Below, one piece after another: positions 32,486 through 42,101 of a stretch of DNA of 54,442 nt. The DNA comes from an uncultured Pelagibacteraceae bacterium. Lineage in GTDB: Bacteria > Pseudomonadota > Alphaproteobacteria > Pelagibacterales > Pelagibacteraceae. Where the stretch lies: contig CABYQM010000004.1 of assembly GCA_902521075.1 (NCBI GenBank), positions 1 to 54,442 on the forward strand. The letters run 5' to 3'. Each line of letters opens with the position of its first letter. Position 1 is the stretch's first letter. The notes beneath the pieces were generated by a model, which searched no databases, was not told the DNA's origin, and saw nothing but the letters and a program-made list of their open reading frames with translations. Made by a program: the position numbers and the translations under genes.

Positions 32486-33193
32486 ATGATTAATTATTTC
32501 AATCCAAATAATACTTTAAAGATAATTAATAAAATACAAAAGTTTGTATTTGCGCTATTTATAATTGTATTGTTACTTGGATTAGTTGAAGCTTTAGTTC
32601 TTTCTCCCGAGGATTATAAGCAGAGTGACTCAGTTAGGATCATGTATGTCCATGTTCCATCAGCTTGGATATCACTTGGAATATTTTCATTTATTTCCAT
32701 TCTTTCTTTTGGAGTTTTTGTTTTTAAAAATAAAAATTTCTCTTTAATAACAAAAAGTTTAGCACCTTCTGGTTTTGTTTTTAGCATAATAGCTTTAGTT
32801 ACAGGATCAATTTGGGGAAAACCAACCTGGGGAACTTGGTGGGCTTGGGATGCAAGAATAACTTCAATGCTCTTACTTTCAATTTTCTATTTATTGTTCA
32901 TTACTTCTTGGAAGATTACGACAGATACTAGTAAAGCAGAAAAAATTAGCTCAATAATAGCAATTATTGGTCTTATAAATATTCCAGTTATAAAATTTTC
33001 AGTAGAATGGTGGAATACTTTACACCAACCTGCGTCAGTAAAAATTTTGGAAGAAACAACAATTCATTCTTCAATGTTGACACCATTAGCTATAATGACT
33101 GCGGCATTTGCTCTATTTTCACTTTTGATATTTTTAATGAAATATAATACAGAACTGTTAAAGATTAAAAATAAAGGTCTTAATAGATTATGA
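32486..33193 (+). CDS. ccmC: cytochrome c maturation heme exporter subunit CcmC
   Basis: A 235-residue inner-membrane protein with six hydrophobic segments. The periplasmic heme-handling WWD motif is GKPTWGTWWAWDARITSMLL (near 110-130), with HVPSAW (near 56) and HSSML near 194 carrying the heme-ligand histidines. It delivers heme to CcmE in system I cytochrome c maturation. It is the first gene of ccmCDEFGH and overlaps ccmD by 4 bases. The ABC subunits ccmA and ccmB, usually immediately upstream, are not in this window. Confidence 0.96.
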   Translation: MINYFNPNNTLKIINKIQKFVFALFIIVLLLGLVEALVLSPEDYKQSDSVRIMYVHVPSAWISLGIFSFISILSFGVFVFKNKNFSLITKSLAPSGFVFSIIALVTGSIWGKPTWGTWWAWDARITSMLLLSIFYLLFITSWKITTDTSKAEKISSIIAIIGLINIPVIKFSVEWWNTLHQPASVKILEETTIHSSMLTPLAIMTAAFALFSLLIFLMKYNTELLKIKNKGLNRL

Positions 33194-33423
33194 TTAGTGA
33201 ACTACTAAATATGAATGGATACGGTGTATACGTTTGGTCATCATTTATATTTACTCTATTTTCTTTTAGCTTCTTGTACGCGGTAGTAAAATTAAATTTA
33301 ATTAAAGAGAAAAAGAAATTTGAGGAAAATTATAAATCACTAGATGAAAAGAAACTTGCATCAGTAGCTAAGCAAAAAACGTACAGAGAGATATTAGCAA
33401 ACACTTCCACATCTAAAGTTTAA
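33190..33423 (+). CDS. ccmD: heme exporter protein CcmD
   Basis: A 77-residue single-span membrane protein: a short N-terminal part with [20 protein letters not shown], the conserved YGxYVW start of CcmD, then a basic charged tail. CcmD helps release holo-CcmE from the CcmABC complex. It is somewhat longer than many CcmD proteins (50-70 residues). Identification rests on the motif and its place between ccmC and ccmE. Confidence 0.9.
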   Translation: MISELLNMNGYGVYVWSSFIFTLFSFSFLYAVVKLNLIKEKKKFEENYKSLDEKKLASVAKQKTYREILANTSTSKV

Positions 33424-33434
33424 CTAAAATTCAC

Positions 33435-33857
33435 ATGTACGGAAAAAAAGTTAAATTTAGAGCCCTTTTTATTTTTTTAATTTTAATTTCATTAGTTCTT
33501 ACAATTTTTTTGGCGGTTAAATCTCTTGAGGAAAACGTAGTATATTTTAAGTCTCCAACAGATATTAAAAATCTTAATGAAATCAAAAATGTTCAAAAAA
33601 TTAGAGTTGGTGGAATGGTGAAAAAAAATTCTATTAAAATAAATGATAAAGAAATTTTTTTCGTAATTACGGATTTCAAAAATGAATTATTAGTCAACTT
33701 TAATGGATCTGTACCTAATTTGTTTGAAGAAGGTAAGGGTGTAGTTGCTGAAGGTTTCTTAAAGGATAAAAGTTTTCTAAATGCTGACAAGATTTTAGCA
33801 AAACATGATGAAAATTATATGCCTCCTGAAGTCAGCGAAGCTATGAAAAACAATTAA
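33435..33857 (+). CDS. ccmE: cytochrome c maturation heme chaperone CcmE
   Basis: A 140-residue protein with one N-terminal membrane anchor (8-28) and a periplasmic OB-fold domain. The covalent heme attachment site is present as [13 protein letters not shown]: His124 is the heme-binding histidine and Tyr128 its usual partner. It accepts heme from CcmC and passes it to CcmF. It lies 11 bases after ccmD and 5 before ccmF. Confidence 0.95.
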   Translation: MYGKKVKFRALFIFLILISLVLTIFLAVKSLEENVVYFKSPTDIKNLNEIKNVQKIRVGGMVKKNSIKINDKEIFFVITDFKNELLVNFNGSVPNLFEEGKGVVAEGFLKDKSFLNADKILAKHDENYMPPEVSEAMKNN

Positions 33858-33862
33858 TTTGT

Positions 33863-35743
33863 ATGTCTAATTATTTAGGAAATTATTCTTTATATATTGC
33901 TTTAATAGCATCTGTTTATTTAATTTTTAAGTCATACTTGGATGCAAATTCAGAAAATAAATATTTAGATAAAAACTTTATTTTAATTACTTCAATACAA
34001 ACTATAATGATTACGGTAAGTTTTTTTAGTCTAGTTGCAGCTTTTGTAATTTCAGATTTTAGTAATGAAACTGTTTTCAACAATTCTCATACTTTAAAAC
34101 CTTTATTTTATAAAGTATCAGGCACATGGGGAAATCACGAGGGAAGTTTATTATTGTGGTTATTAGTTCTTTCAATTTTTCTATTTATTTTTTTATTAAA
34201 TTCAAGATCACAAGATACTAAATACAAACTTTTAACGATACTATTTCAACAAATTATTATTTCAGGTTTTCTAGTTTTTATTTTATTAACTTCCAACCCA
34301 TTCAAAATGCTATATCCAATTCCTAGCGAGGGATTAGGTTTGAACCCTATTTTACAAGACCCTGCTTTAGCTATTCATCCTCCAATTTTATATTTAGGTT
34401 ATGTTGGAACATCTATTATCTTTTCAGCTTCACTTGCCTCAATGATTAGCGGAAATATTGGAGATAAGTGGGCAAGGCACATTAAAAAATGGGTTTTGGT
34501 ATCTTGGGTATTTTTAACAATTGGTATTTTGCTTGGATCTATATGGGCATATTATGAGCTGGGCTGGGGAGGTTTTTGGTTTTGGGATCCTGTAGAAAAT
34601 GTTTCATTGATGCCATGGTTTTGCTTAACAGCACTCCTGCATACAGTAATTGTATTACAGAAAAGAAATTCGTTTAAAGAGTGGACTATTATTTTGTCAA
34701 TTACAACTTTTTCACTGAGTATGAGTGGTACTTTTCTTGTTAGGTCTGGAATTTTAAATTCAATTCATACTTTTGCAAACGATCCATCAAGAGGGTTATT
34801 TATATTAAGTTTTCTCTTTATCCTAATATTGATGTCTATATTAATTTTCTTTTTTAATCAGAATAAAATATCAAACGCATCAAAAGAGAATTTTATTTTA
34901 AGTAAAGAGACCGCAATATTAGTGAATAACTGGTTTATGATGTTTTTTTTATCTGTTGTTCTTGTTGGTACAATTTATCCAATTTTTCTTGAAGTTTTAA
35001 ATGGTTCAAAAATTTCTGTTGGTCCGCCTTTTTATCATAATCTTTTAATACCCTTCTTAATTCCTTTTTTAATATTCATGAGCTTTGGCCCAAGTTTGAA
35101 ATGGATTAAAGATAAATTAAAAAAGTTTAACTATAATATTTTAATTATTTTTTTAGTTTCACTACTTATTTCATATGTCATTTTAACAAAAACCGAAAAT
35201 TCATTTCTATTGTCTATTCCTCTGATAGTTTTGAGCATCTATCTTTTATTAGTAACAATTAAGGATTTTTTTGTTAGTAAATCCTCGATTAGCCAAAAAA
35301 TTTCACATTTTGGTTTTAGTTTATTAATTACTAGTATCTTATTGAATGGCCTTTTTTCTAATGAATTCAATTCAAATATGAAAGTAGGAGATGAAAGAAT
35401 ATTCAATGAAAAAGTTGTAAAATTAAAAGAAGTTAATGTTACAGATGTGGACAATTATAAATCTCTTAAAGCTAGTTTTGAAGTTACAAATAAAAATTCC
35501 TCTTTTGCTTTATACCCAGAAGTTAGGATTTACCAACAGCCTTTAACTATTACGAGTGAAGCGGATATTAAGACAACATTATTTTCAGATAATTTTTTAG
35601 TATTTAATATTCTAAAAGACGATGGTTATTATAATGTAAGATATCAATATAAACCCTTAATGATTTGGATATGGATCTCAACTATATTTATTGGTTTTGG
35701 TGGTTTATTAAGTGTTATTAGAAAAAATGAGCAAAAATATTAA
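33863..35743 (+). CDS. ccmF: cytochrome c-heme ligase subunit CcmF
   Basis: A 626-residue inner-membrane protein with about 15 hydrophobic segments, the usual length. The WWD domain is WGGFWFWDPVENVSLMPW (near 233-250), preceded by GTWGNHEGSLLLW and NPILQDPALAIHPPILYLGY, with heme-ligand histidines in HPP and the later LLHT. With CcmH and CcmG it ligates heme to apocytochromes in the periplasm. The downstream ccmG start lies inside its last codons. Confidence 0.97.
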   Translation: MSNYLGNYSLYIALIASVYLIFKSYLDANSENKYLDKNFILITSIQTIMITVSFFSLVAAFVISDFSNETVFNNSHTLKPLFYKVSGTWGNHEGSLLLWLLVLSIFLFIFLLNSRSQDTKYKLLTILFQQIIISGFLVFILLTSNPFKMLYPIPSEGLGLNPILQDPALAIHPPILYLGYVGTSIIFSASLASMISGNIGDKWARHIKKWVLVSWVFLTIGILLGSIWAYYELGWGGFWFWDPVENVSLMPWFCLTALLHTVIVLQKRNSFKEWTIILSITTFSLSMSGTFLVRSGILNSIHTFANDPSRGLFILSFLFILILMSILIFFFNQNKISNASKENFILSKETAILVNNWFMMFFLSVVLVGTIYPIFLEVLNGSKISVGPPFYHNLLIPFLIPFLIFMSFGPSLKWIKDKLKKFNYNILIIFLVSLLISYVILTKTENSFLLSIPLIVLSIYLLLVTIKDFFVSKSSISQKISHFGFSLLITSILLNGLFSNEFNSNMKVGDERIFNEKVVKLKEVNVTDVDNYKSLKASFEVTNKNSSFALYPEVRIYQQPLTITSEADIKTTLFSDNFLVFNILKDDGYYNVRYQYKPLMIWIWISTIFIGFGGLLSVIRKNEQKY

Positions 35744-36257
35744 ATTTTTAGGATTACTACTAACATTAATAATAATTTTTATAATCTTGCTCAAGGGATT
35801 GAACGTATCTGAAGATTACTCTAACGAGAAATTAAAAAGTAAAATAGATTTTTCACTTAATGCAAAAAAACTATTTTCTGATGAAATAATTAATATTTCA
35901 GACTTATTTGATAAAAATAGTCCTTCAGTAGTAAATATTTGGGCATCTTGGTGTGCACCATGTAGAGAAGAGCATCAGTTTTTAATGAAATTAAAAGATA
36001 TGAACATAAATATAATTGGAATTAATTATAAAGACAGTCCAAAAAATGCGAAAATTTTTTTAAGCTCACTTGGAAATCCTTATTCAGAAGTTATTACTGA
36101 TAATGATGGAACAAAATCAATAGAATTCGGAGCTATTGGTGTTCCTGAAACTTTTATTATAAGCGGTAAAACAAATGAGATTATAAAAAAGTATATTGGT
36201 CCATTGACGAGCGAAAATTTAATAGAAATAAAAAATTTATTAAAAAAAAATGCTTAA
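35727..36257 (+). CDS. ccmG: periplasmic thiol:disulfide oxidoreductase CcmG (DsbE)
   Basis: A 176-residue thioredoxin-fold protein with an N-terminal anchor (5-23). The active site is NIWASWCAPCREEHQ, with Cys76 and Cys79. GVPETFIIS carries the cis-Pro loop. It reduces apocytochrome CxxCH thiols. I take the ATG at 35727 (MSKNIKFLG); an in-frame GTG at 35712 would add only five residues. Both lie within the end of ccmF. Confidence 0.94.
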   Translation: MSKNIKFLGLLLTLIIIFIILLKGLNVSEDYSNEKLKSKIDFSLNAKKLFSDEIINISDLFDKNSPSVVNIWASWCAPCREEHQFLMKLKDMNINIIGINYKDSPKNAKIFLSSLGNPYSEVITDNDGTKSIEFGAIGVPETFIISGKTNEIIKKYIGPLTSENLIEIKNLLKKNA

Positions 36258-36609
36258 AATTATAAAATTAATATTGTTGCTATATCTTAGTTTTAATTTT
36301 TCCTATGCTAATGAAATAAATACCAAAGTAGATCAAATTACAAAAAACTTAAGGTGTTTGATATGCCAAGGTCAATCTGTTTACGACTCTCAGTCCGATT
36401 TTGCCATTAGTATGAAGCTTGTTGTAAAAAATAAAATTGATGAAGGTAAGGAAGAAGATGAAATATATGATTATTTAAAAAATAAATATGGAGAATGGAT
36501 TGTATATGAACCAGAATTAAACCAAAATACATTTTTACTCTGGTCAATACCTTTGATTTTGTTCGCTTTTGGCGGCCTTTTAATTATTAGAAAAGTATCT
36601 ATAAAGTAA
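36250..36609 (+). CDS. ccmH: cytochrome c maturation protein CcmH
   Basis: A 119-residue protein with a signal peptide, the conserved NLRCLICQGQSV (Cys36 and Cys39) motif, the SDFAISMKLVVKNKIDEGKEEDEI helical bundle and one C-terminal membrane segment. This is the short CcmH form. It works with CcmG and CcmF in apocytochrome reduction and heme ligation. It overlaps ccmG by 8 bases. No ccmI follows; a PagL-like gene begins 14 bases later. Confidence 0.94.
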   Translation: MLKIIKLILLLYLSFNFSYANEINTKVDQITKNLRCLICQGQSVYDSQSDFAISMKLVVKNKIDEGKEEDEIYDYLKNKYGEWIVYEPELNQNTFLLWSIPLILFAFGGLLIIRKVSIK

Positions 36610-36623
36610 AAAGGATTTTTAAT

Positions 36624-37109
36624 ATGAAGATTATAATTAAAACTTTAATAATTTCATTTCTTACTGTCTCATTTTCTAATGCAGAAAATAAATGGAGTTT
36701 TTACACTGGCATGTTCGATTTCAGTGATGATGGTAAGAGAGCAAATCTATTTGGTGCAGAATATATAAATTTTAATGCTAGCAAAGATATTTTCTTAGGA
36801 AATGTTCAGCCTGTTACAGGTGCAATGATAACGGCTGATGATGCATTATATATTTATACAGGTTATCAATTAAATCAAAAATCTAATTCAACTACTTTTT
36901 CTCCTAGCTTTGCAATTGGATATTACGACGAAGGAGATGGCAAGGATTTAGGTCACGAAATTGAATTTAAGACGCAAATACAGATATTATTTGACATTTC
37001 ATCTAATTCTGAATTGGGTATTTCTTATAATCATATTTCTAATGCGAGTCTTGGAGATAAAAATCCTGGGGCAAATAGTTATATGTTTAATTTTACAAAA
37101 AAATTTTAA
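36624..37109 (+). CDS. acyloxyacyl hydrolase / PagL-like outer-membrane protein
   Basis: A 161-residue protein with a signal peptide (ISFLTVSFSNA, cleavage after 20) and beta strands suited to a small outer-membrane barrel. The C-terminal part GISYNHISNASLGDKNPGAN matches the PagL active-site region, where His and Ser (His137, Ser139 here) with a Glu form the catalytic triad, followed by the NPG turn. PagL removes an acyl chain from lipid A. A C-terminal Phe fits barrel insertion. It follows ccmH by 14 bases and could be co-transcribed; the functional link is unclear. Confidence 0.82.
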   Translation: MKIIIKTLIISFLTVSFSNAENKWSFYTGMFDFSDDGKRANLFGAEYINFNASKDIFLGNVQPVTGAMITADDALYIYTGYQLNQKSNSTTFSPSFAIGYYDEGDGKDLGHEIEFKTQIQILFDISSNSELGISYNHISNASLGDKNPGANSYMFNFTKKF

Positions 37110-37117
37110 CTTAAGAT

Positions 37118-38272
37118 ATGAGATTAAAAGATTGTCATAACTTTTATGACTTTAGAAAATTAGCAAAACAAAAGCTTCCGTCACCAATATTTCATTATAT
37201 TGATGGGGCTGCGGATGATGAAATAACTTATGCAAGAAATAGTAGTGCATTTAATGACGTTGACTTAGTTCCAAATGTCTTAAGAGGTGTTGAAAATGTG
37301 GATTTGTCGACAACTATTTTTGGAAAAAAACTAGATTTACCTTTTTATTGTTCTCCAACAGCTCTGCAAAGGCTATTCCACTACGATGGAGAAAGAGCGG
37401 TTGGAAAAGCTGCAAAGAAGTTCAATACGATGTTTGGTGTTTCGGCATTAGCTACAGTTAGTGTTGAGGAAATTTCATCTTTAATAGACACTCCAAAAAT
37501 GTTTCAATTTTATTTCCATAAAGACAGAGGATTAAACGACTCTTGTTTAGAACGAGCAAAAGCAGCAAAATTTGACGTTATGGCTTTAACTGTTGATACG
37601 ATAACAGGAGGAAATCGTGAAAGAGATTTAAGAACTGGATTTACATCACCTCCAAAATTAACACTTTCGAGTTTGTTTAGTTTTGCTACAAAACCAATGT
37701 GGGGAATAAATTATTTAACCAAAGGAAAATTTGAACTACCACATCTTCAAGATTTCGTTAAAGAAGGAACTGACACAAATACTTCAATTGGTAATTATTT
37801 TTCTACTATGTTGGATCAATCTATGAACTGGGACGACGCTGAAAAATTGTGCTCTCAGTGGGGTGGCCATTTTGCGCTTAAGGGAGTTATGAGTGTTGAA
37901 GATGCTAAAAGAGCAGTTGATATCGGATGCACTGGTATAATGGTATCAAATCATGGAGGAAGACAACTTGATGGATCTAGATCACCATTCGATCAATTAG
38001 CTGAAATTGTTGATGCAGTTGGTGATAAATTAGATGTTATTTGTGAAGGTGGATTTCAAAGAGGTACTCATATGTTAAAAGCTTTATCTATGGGTGCAAA
38101 AGCATGTGCTGGTGGAAGATTATATCTTTATGCTTTAGCTGCAGCAGGTCAAGAAGGCGTTGAGAGAGCACTTAACTTATATAAAACTGAATTAGTAAGA
38201 GACATGAAATTAATGGGCTGCACAAAGATCAGTGATCTTAATCGAAATAATTTAAGATTCCGAAATGCATGA
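37118..38272 (+). CDS. FMN-dependent alpha-hydroxy-acid oxidizing protein, paralogue 1
   Basis: A 384-residue TIM-barrel flavoprotein of the glycolate oxidase/L-lactate dehydrogenase family. HYIDGAADDE (26-35), FYFHKDRG (131-138), LTVDTITGGNRERD (157-170) and VSNHGGRQLDG (276-286; His279, Arg282) hold the active-site residues. The FMN-phosphate segment reads CEGGFQRG (309-316), where DGGxRRG is usual, so Asp310 is Glu and the first Arg (Arg314) is Gln. It oxidises a short 2-hydroxy acid, lactate or glycolate being likely candidates. Its stop overlaps the start of paralogue 2 by 4 bases. Confidence 0.9.
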   Translation: MRLKDCHNFYDFRKLAKQKLPSPIFHYIDGAADDEITYARNSSAFNDVDLVPNVLRGVENVDLSTTIFGKKLDLPFYCSPTALQRLFHYDGERAVGKAAKKFNTMFGVSALATVSVEEISSLIDTPKMFQFYFHKDRGLNDSCLERAKAAKFDVMALTVDTITGGNRERDLRTGFTSPPKLTLSSLFSFATKPMWGINYLTKGKFELPHLQDFVKEGTDTNTSIGNYFSTMLDQSMNWDDAEKLCSQWGGHFALKGVMSVEDAKRAVDIGCTGIMVSNHGGRQLDGSRSPFDQLAEIVDAVGDKLDVICEGGFQRGTHMLKALSMGAKACAGGRLYLYALAAAGQEGVERALNLYKTELVRDMKLMGCTKISDLNRNNLRFRNA

Positions 38273-39420
38273 GCTTAAAGAATTGTTATAATTTTGAAGA
38301 TTTTAGAAAGTTAGCCAAAAAAAAACTTCCAGCTCCAATTTTTCATTACATTGATGGTGGTGCAGATGATGAAACCACTTTAAAAAGAAATACAAATTCA
38401 TTTGATGATTGTGACTTAATCCCTAATATTCTTAGAAGCGTAGGAGAACCAGATTTATCAACCACAGTTTTTGGTAGAAAAATAGATATGCCAATTTTTT
38501 TATCACCTACTGCTATGCAAAGTTTATATCATCCTGATGGAGACAAAGCTTCAGCTAGAGCTGCAGAAAAATTTGGTACTATGTATAGCATGTCAACAAT
38601 GGCATCATTTTCGATTGAAGAAATTGCTAACATATCAAGTGGACCAAAATTATTTCAACTTTATATCCATAAAGATAAATCATTTACTGATGATTTGATT
38701 GATAGGTGTAAAAGAGCAAACTTTGATGGATTATGCTTAACAGTTGATACTTTAGTTGCGGGAAATAGAGAAAGAGATCACAGAACTGGTTTTACAACTC
38801 CTCCTAAATTCACATTAGAAAGTATAATGAATTTTGCGATGAGACCAGGATGGTTATTCAGATATTTTACGAATAAGAAATTTGAACTTGCAAATATTAA
38901 ACACAAAACTGACAAGGGAACTAACATTACAAAATCAGTAATAGACTATGTTAATGAACAGTATGATCCACAAATGAATTGGGAAGATGCAGAATACTGT
39001 ATAAAAAAATGGGACGGACCTTTTGCATTGAAGGGTGTAATGTCTGTAGAGGATGCAAAGAGAGCAGTTGATATTGGTTGTACAGCGATAATAATTTCTA
39101 ATCATGGAGGAAGACAGCTTGACGGATCTAGAACTCCATTTGATCAACTAAAGGCTATTTCAGATGCTGTCGGTGACAAGGTTGAGATAATTTTAGATGG
39201 AGGTGTTAGACGGGGAACTCATGTTCTCAAGGCTTTAGCTGCAGGTGCAACTGCTTGTAGTTTTGGTAAAGCTTTTTTGTTTAGTTTAGGAGCGGGTGGA
39301 CAGCAAGGAGTAGAGAGGCTGCTTCAAAATATGCACGATGAAATTAGAAGAAATATGATCCTTATGGGCTGCAAAAGTGTAAAAGAGTTAGATAGATCAA
39401 AGATAATTTACCGTAATTAA
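38269..39420 (+). CDS. FMN-dependent alpha-hydroxy-acid oxidizing protein, paralogue 2
   Basis: A 383-residue protein of the same family and clearly similar to its neighbour along the whole length (YNFEDFRKLAKKKLPAPIFH against HNFYDFRKLAKQKLPSPIFH). Active-site parts are kept: LYIHKDKS, LTVDTLVAGNRERD, IISNHGGRQLDG and the canonical FMN segment LDGGVRRGTH. The segment CSFGKAFLF has Lys where GR is usual. It starts at an ATGA junction with paralogue 1, so the pair arose by tandem duplication and is translated together. Substrate unknown; a difference from paralogue 1 is suggested by the altered FMN-site residues. Confidence 0.9.
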   Translation: MSLKNCYNFEDFRKLAKKKLPAPIFHYIDGGADDETTLKRNTNSFDDCDLIPNILRSVGEPDLSTTVFGRKIDMPIFLSPTAMQSLYHPDGDKASARAAEKFGTMYSMSTMASFSIEEIANISSGPKLFQLYIHKDKSFTDDLIDRCKRANFDGLCLTVDTLVAGNRERDHRTGFTTPPKFTLESIMNFAMRPGWLFRYFTNKKFELANIKHKTDKGTNITKSVIDYVNEQYDPQMNWEDAEYCIKKWDGPFALKGVMSVEDAKRAVDIGCTAIIISNHGGRQLDGSRTPFDQLKAISDAVGDKVEIILDGGVRRGTHVLKALAAGATACSFGKAFLFSLGAGGQQGVERLLQNMHDEIRRNMILMGCKSVKELDRSKIIYRN

Positions 39421-39509
39421 ATATTTTTTATAAATAAATTTTATTATTATTTTCACTCTAAATAAATAGACATGAAGTTGCTTTTCAGTTAGTTTGTCGA
39501 CGAAAAATT

Positions 39510-40679
39510 ATGATTGAACTATCAAAAGCTTTAGACCGTTTAGGAACTGAAAGTGCATTTTCTGTTCTAGCAGAGGCAAAAAAATTAGAAGCACAAGGTA
39601 AACCTATGATCCATTTAGGTTTAGGTCAGCCTGATTTTAAAACTCCTAAACATGTAGTTGAAGCTGCAAAAAAAGCACTAGATGATGGACATCACGGTTA
39701 TGTATTATCAAATGGCATTCCAGAATGTCGTGAAGCTGTAGCTAGATGGGTAAAGAGACTTTATAGTACAGATATTGATCCAAATAGAGTATTAATAATG
39801 CCAGGTGGCAAACCAACAATGTATTATGCAATCACTTGTTTTGGTGAACCGGGTGCTGAAATAATTCATCCAACGCCAGCCTTTCCTATTTATGAATCAA
39901 TGATTAACTACTCTGGAGCAAAAGCTGTTCCTTATGACTTAACTGAGGACAAAGATTTAAAATTTGATCCAGATAAACTTTTATCTTTAATAACTGATAA
40001 AACTAGACTTTTAATTTTAATAAACCCTAATAACCCAACTGGAAGTTTTGTTGAAAAACCTGCTATAGATTACTTAGCGAAAGAATTAGAAAAACATCCT
40101 CACGTAACAATTTTAAGTGATGAAATTTATAGTAGACAAGTTTTTGACTATAAAGAAATGCCAACTTTTTTTAATTACCCAAACTTAAGAGATAGATTAA
40201 TTGTTCTTGAGGGTTGGAGTAAAGCATATTCTATGACTGGATGGAGACTTGGATGGAGTTTTTGGCCAGAACATTTAGTTGAACATGTAAACAAACTTTT
40301 GATTAATAGTGTATCATGTGTAAATGCAGCAGCCCAATATGCTGGTATAGCCGCATTAGATGGTCCAGAGGACTCAATCAAAGATATGTTAGACAAGTTT
40401 ACTTTAAGAAGAAATTTAATTCATAAAGGATTAAATGATTTACCAGGAGTTGAGTGTAGTTTGCCAGGAGGAGCTTTTTATGCTTTTCCGAATATAAAAG
40501 GTACTGGCATGAATGGATCTGAGTTTTGCAAAAAAGCTATGCATGAAGCAGGAGTTGCAATTGTTCCTGGTACTGCATTCGGTAAAACTTGTAATGATTA
40601 CGTTAGATTTAGTTTTGCCGCATCTAGAGATAATATAATGCAAGCCTTAGAAAATATAGGCAAGATGCTTTCTAAATAA
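39510..40679 (+). CDS. pyridoxal-phosphate-dependent class I/II aminotransferase
   Basis: A 389-residue fold-type I aminotransferase. Substrate and cofactor residues are seen as NPNNPTG (172-178), LSDEIYS (202-208; Asp204) and EGWSKAYSMTGWRLGW (234-249), with the Schiff-base Lys238; a C-terminal Arg in YVRFSFAAS binds substrate carboxylate. It belongs to the aspartate-aminotransferase superfamily; exact amino donor is unknown. It stands between the hydroxy-acid oxidases and the GlcD-like gene, so conversion between a 2-oxo acid and an amino acid is a reasonable guess. The 89-bp gap before it is AT-rich and may carry a promoter, without a clear one to point to. Confidence 0.92.
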   Translation: MIELSKALDRLGTESAFSVLAEAKKLEAQGKPMIHLGLGQPDFKTPKHVVEAAKKALDDGHHGYVLSNGIPECREAVARWVKRLYSTDIDPNRVLIMPGGKPTMYYAITCFGEPGAEIIHPTPAFPIYESMINYSGAKAVPYDLTEDKDLKFDPDKLLSLITDKTRLLILINPNNPTGSFVEKPAIDYLAKELEKHPHVTILSDEIYSRQVFDYKEMPTFFNYPNLRDRLIVLEGWSKAYSMTGWRLGWSFWPEHLVEHVNKLLINSVSCVNAAAQYAGIAALDGPEDSIKDMLDKFTLRRNLIHKGLNDLPGVECSLPGGAFYAFPNIKGTGMNGSEFCKKAMHEAGVAIVPGTAFGKTCNDYVRFSFAASRDNIMQALENIGKMLSK

Positions 40680-40716
40680 ACTGTATTTTTAACTAATATT
40701 TTTGTATTATTAAAGA

Positions 40717-42090
40717 ATGAACGAAACTGTCCAAGCAGAATTAAAAAAGATATTTAACGGGAGATTTTCTACTTCTGAGTCTACTCGTGCAAATTATGCA
40801 AGAGGAGAAGATACTTATAATCCAATATTATCGAAGGCAGTTGTATTTCCAGAAACTAATGAAGAAGTTTCAAAAATTTTAAAAATTTGTAACGAGCATA
40901 AAATTCCTGTTGTCCCGTTTGGAACTGGCACATCTCTTGAAGGTCATGTTGTTGGAAATCAAAATGGTATTACAATTTCTTTAGAAAAAATGAATAAAGT
41001 TTTAAGCGTAAATGCTGAGGATTTTGATTGCAGAGTACAAGCAAATGTAACAAGAAAGCAATTAAATGAATATTTAAGAGAAGATGGTGTATTTTTTCCA
41101 ATAGACCCTGGTGCAGATGCTGCACTCGGTGGAATGGCATCTACTTCAGCTTCAGGAACTATGGCAGTTAAATATGGAACAATGAGAACAGTTATTTCTG
41201 GTTTAACAGTTGTTTTACCTAATGGAGATATAATTAAAACCGGTGCAAGAACTAAAAAAACTTCCGCGGGATATAACTTAACTAATTTGTTTATTGGATC
41301 TGAGGGAACTTTGGGAATTATTACAGAAGTTCAATTAAGATTATCACCAATACCTGAAAGCATAATGAGTGCAGTTTGCTATTTTCCAGATTTAGACTCA
41401 GCAGTAAAGACTGCGCAAGAAGTTATTCAGTATGGTGTTCCAATTGCAAGAATTGAAATGTTAAACAAAGATCAAATGGAAATTAGCATTAAATATTCAA
41501 AGTTAAAAAACATCAAAGCATCACCAACTTTATTTTTTGAATTCCATGGTAGTGAACTATCAAATAACGAGTCTATAAAAATTGTTGAAGAATTATCAAA
41601 AAATAATGGTGGAAGTGATTTTCAATGGGCATCTTCTCCTGAAGAACAAAAAATATTATGGAAAGCAAGGCATGATGTTTACTATTCAGTAAAAGCTTTA
41701 GGTCATGATATGAAAGTGTATTCTACAGATGTTTGTGTACCAATTTCCAAGTTAGTTGAGTGCATTTCATGGGCAGAAAAAGAAGTAAAAAAATTAGGTC
41801 TAACTGCACCAATGGTTGGTCATGTTGGAGATGGAAATTTTCACTCCATAATATTGTATGATCCTGATGACGAAGAAAAACAAAAAAAAATTAGGCAGTA
41901 CAGCGATGATTTAATTAACAAAGCTTTAGAATTAGAGGGAACAATTACAGGAGAACATGGAATTGGTCTTCAAAAAAAACATTACTTATTAAGAGAGCAC
42001 CCAGACAATTTGCCAGTAATGAAAGCTATTAAAAGAAGCATTGATGTAAACAATATTATGAATCCTGGTAAGGTTTTTGATCTAAATTAA
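40717..42090 (+). CDS. FAD-linked D-2-hydroxyacid dehydrogenase/oxidase (GlcD/D-lactate dehydrogenase family)
   Basis: A 457-residue flavoprotein with an N-terminal PCMH-type FAD domain (VVPFGTGTSLEGHVVG near 68-83; DPGADAALGGMASTSASGT near 130-148; GSEGTLGIITE near 200) and a C-terminal catalytic cap with MVGHVGDGNFHSII and GEHGIGLQKKHY. This is the GlcD/D-lactate dehydrogenase family. It is a single polypeptide; no glcE or glcF lies beside it. The role is oxidation of a D-2-hydroxy acid to a 2-oxo acid, with the exact acid unknown. The next gene, a D-2-hydroxyacid dehydrogenase of the NAD type, would catalyse the reverse direction. Confidence 0.9.
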   Translation: MNETVQAELKKIFNGRFSTSESTRANYARGEDTYNPILSKAVVFPETNEEVSKILKICNEHKIPVVPFGTGTSLEGHVVGNQNGITISLEKMNKVLSVNAEDFDCRVQANVTRKQLNEYLREDGVFFPIDPGADAALGGMASTSASGTMAVKYGTMRTVISGLTVVLPNGDIIKTGARTKKTSAGYNLTNLFIGSEGTLGIITEVQLRLSPIPESIMSAVCYFPDLDSAVKTAQEVIQYGVPIARIEMLNKDQMEISIKYSKLKNIKASPTLFFEFHGSELSNNESIKIVEELSKNNGGSDFQWASSPEEQKILWKARHDVYYSVKALGHDMKVYSTDVCVPISKLVECISWAEKEVKKLGLTAPMVGHVGDGNFHSIILYDPDDEEKQKKIRQYSDDLINKALELEGTITGEHGIGLQKKHYLLREHPDNLPVMKAIKRSIDVNNIMNPGKVFDLN

Positions 42091-42101
42091 TCCAAAACAA
42101 A

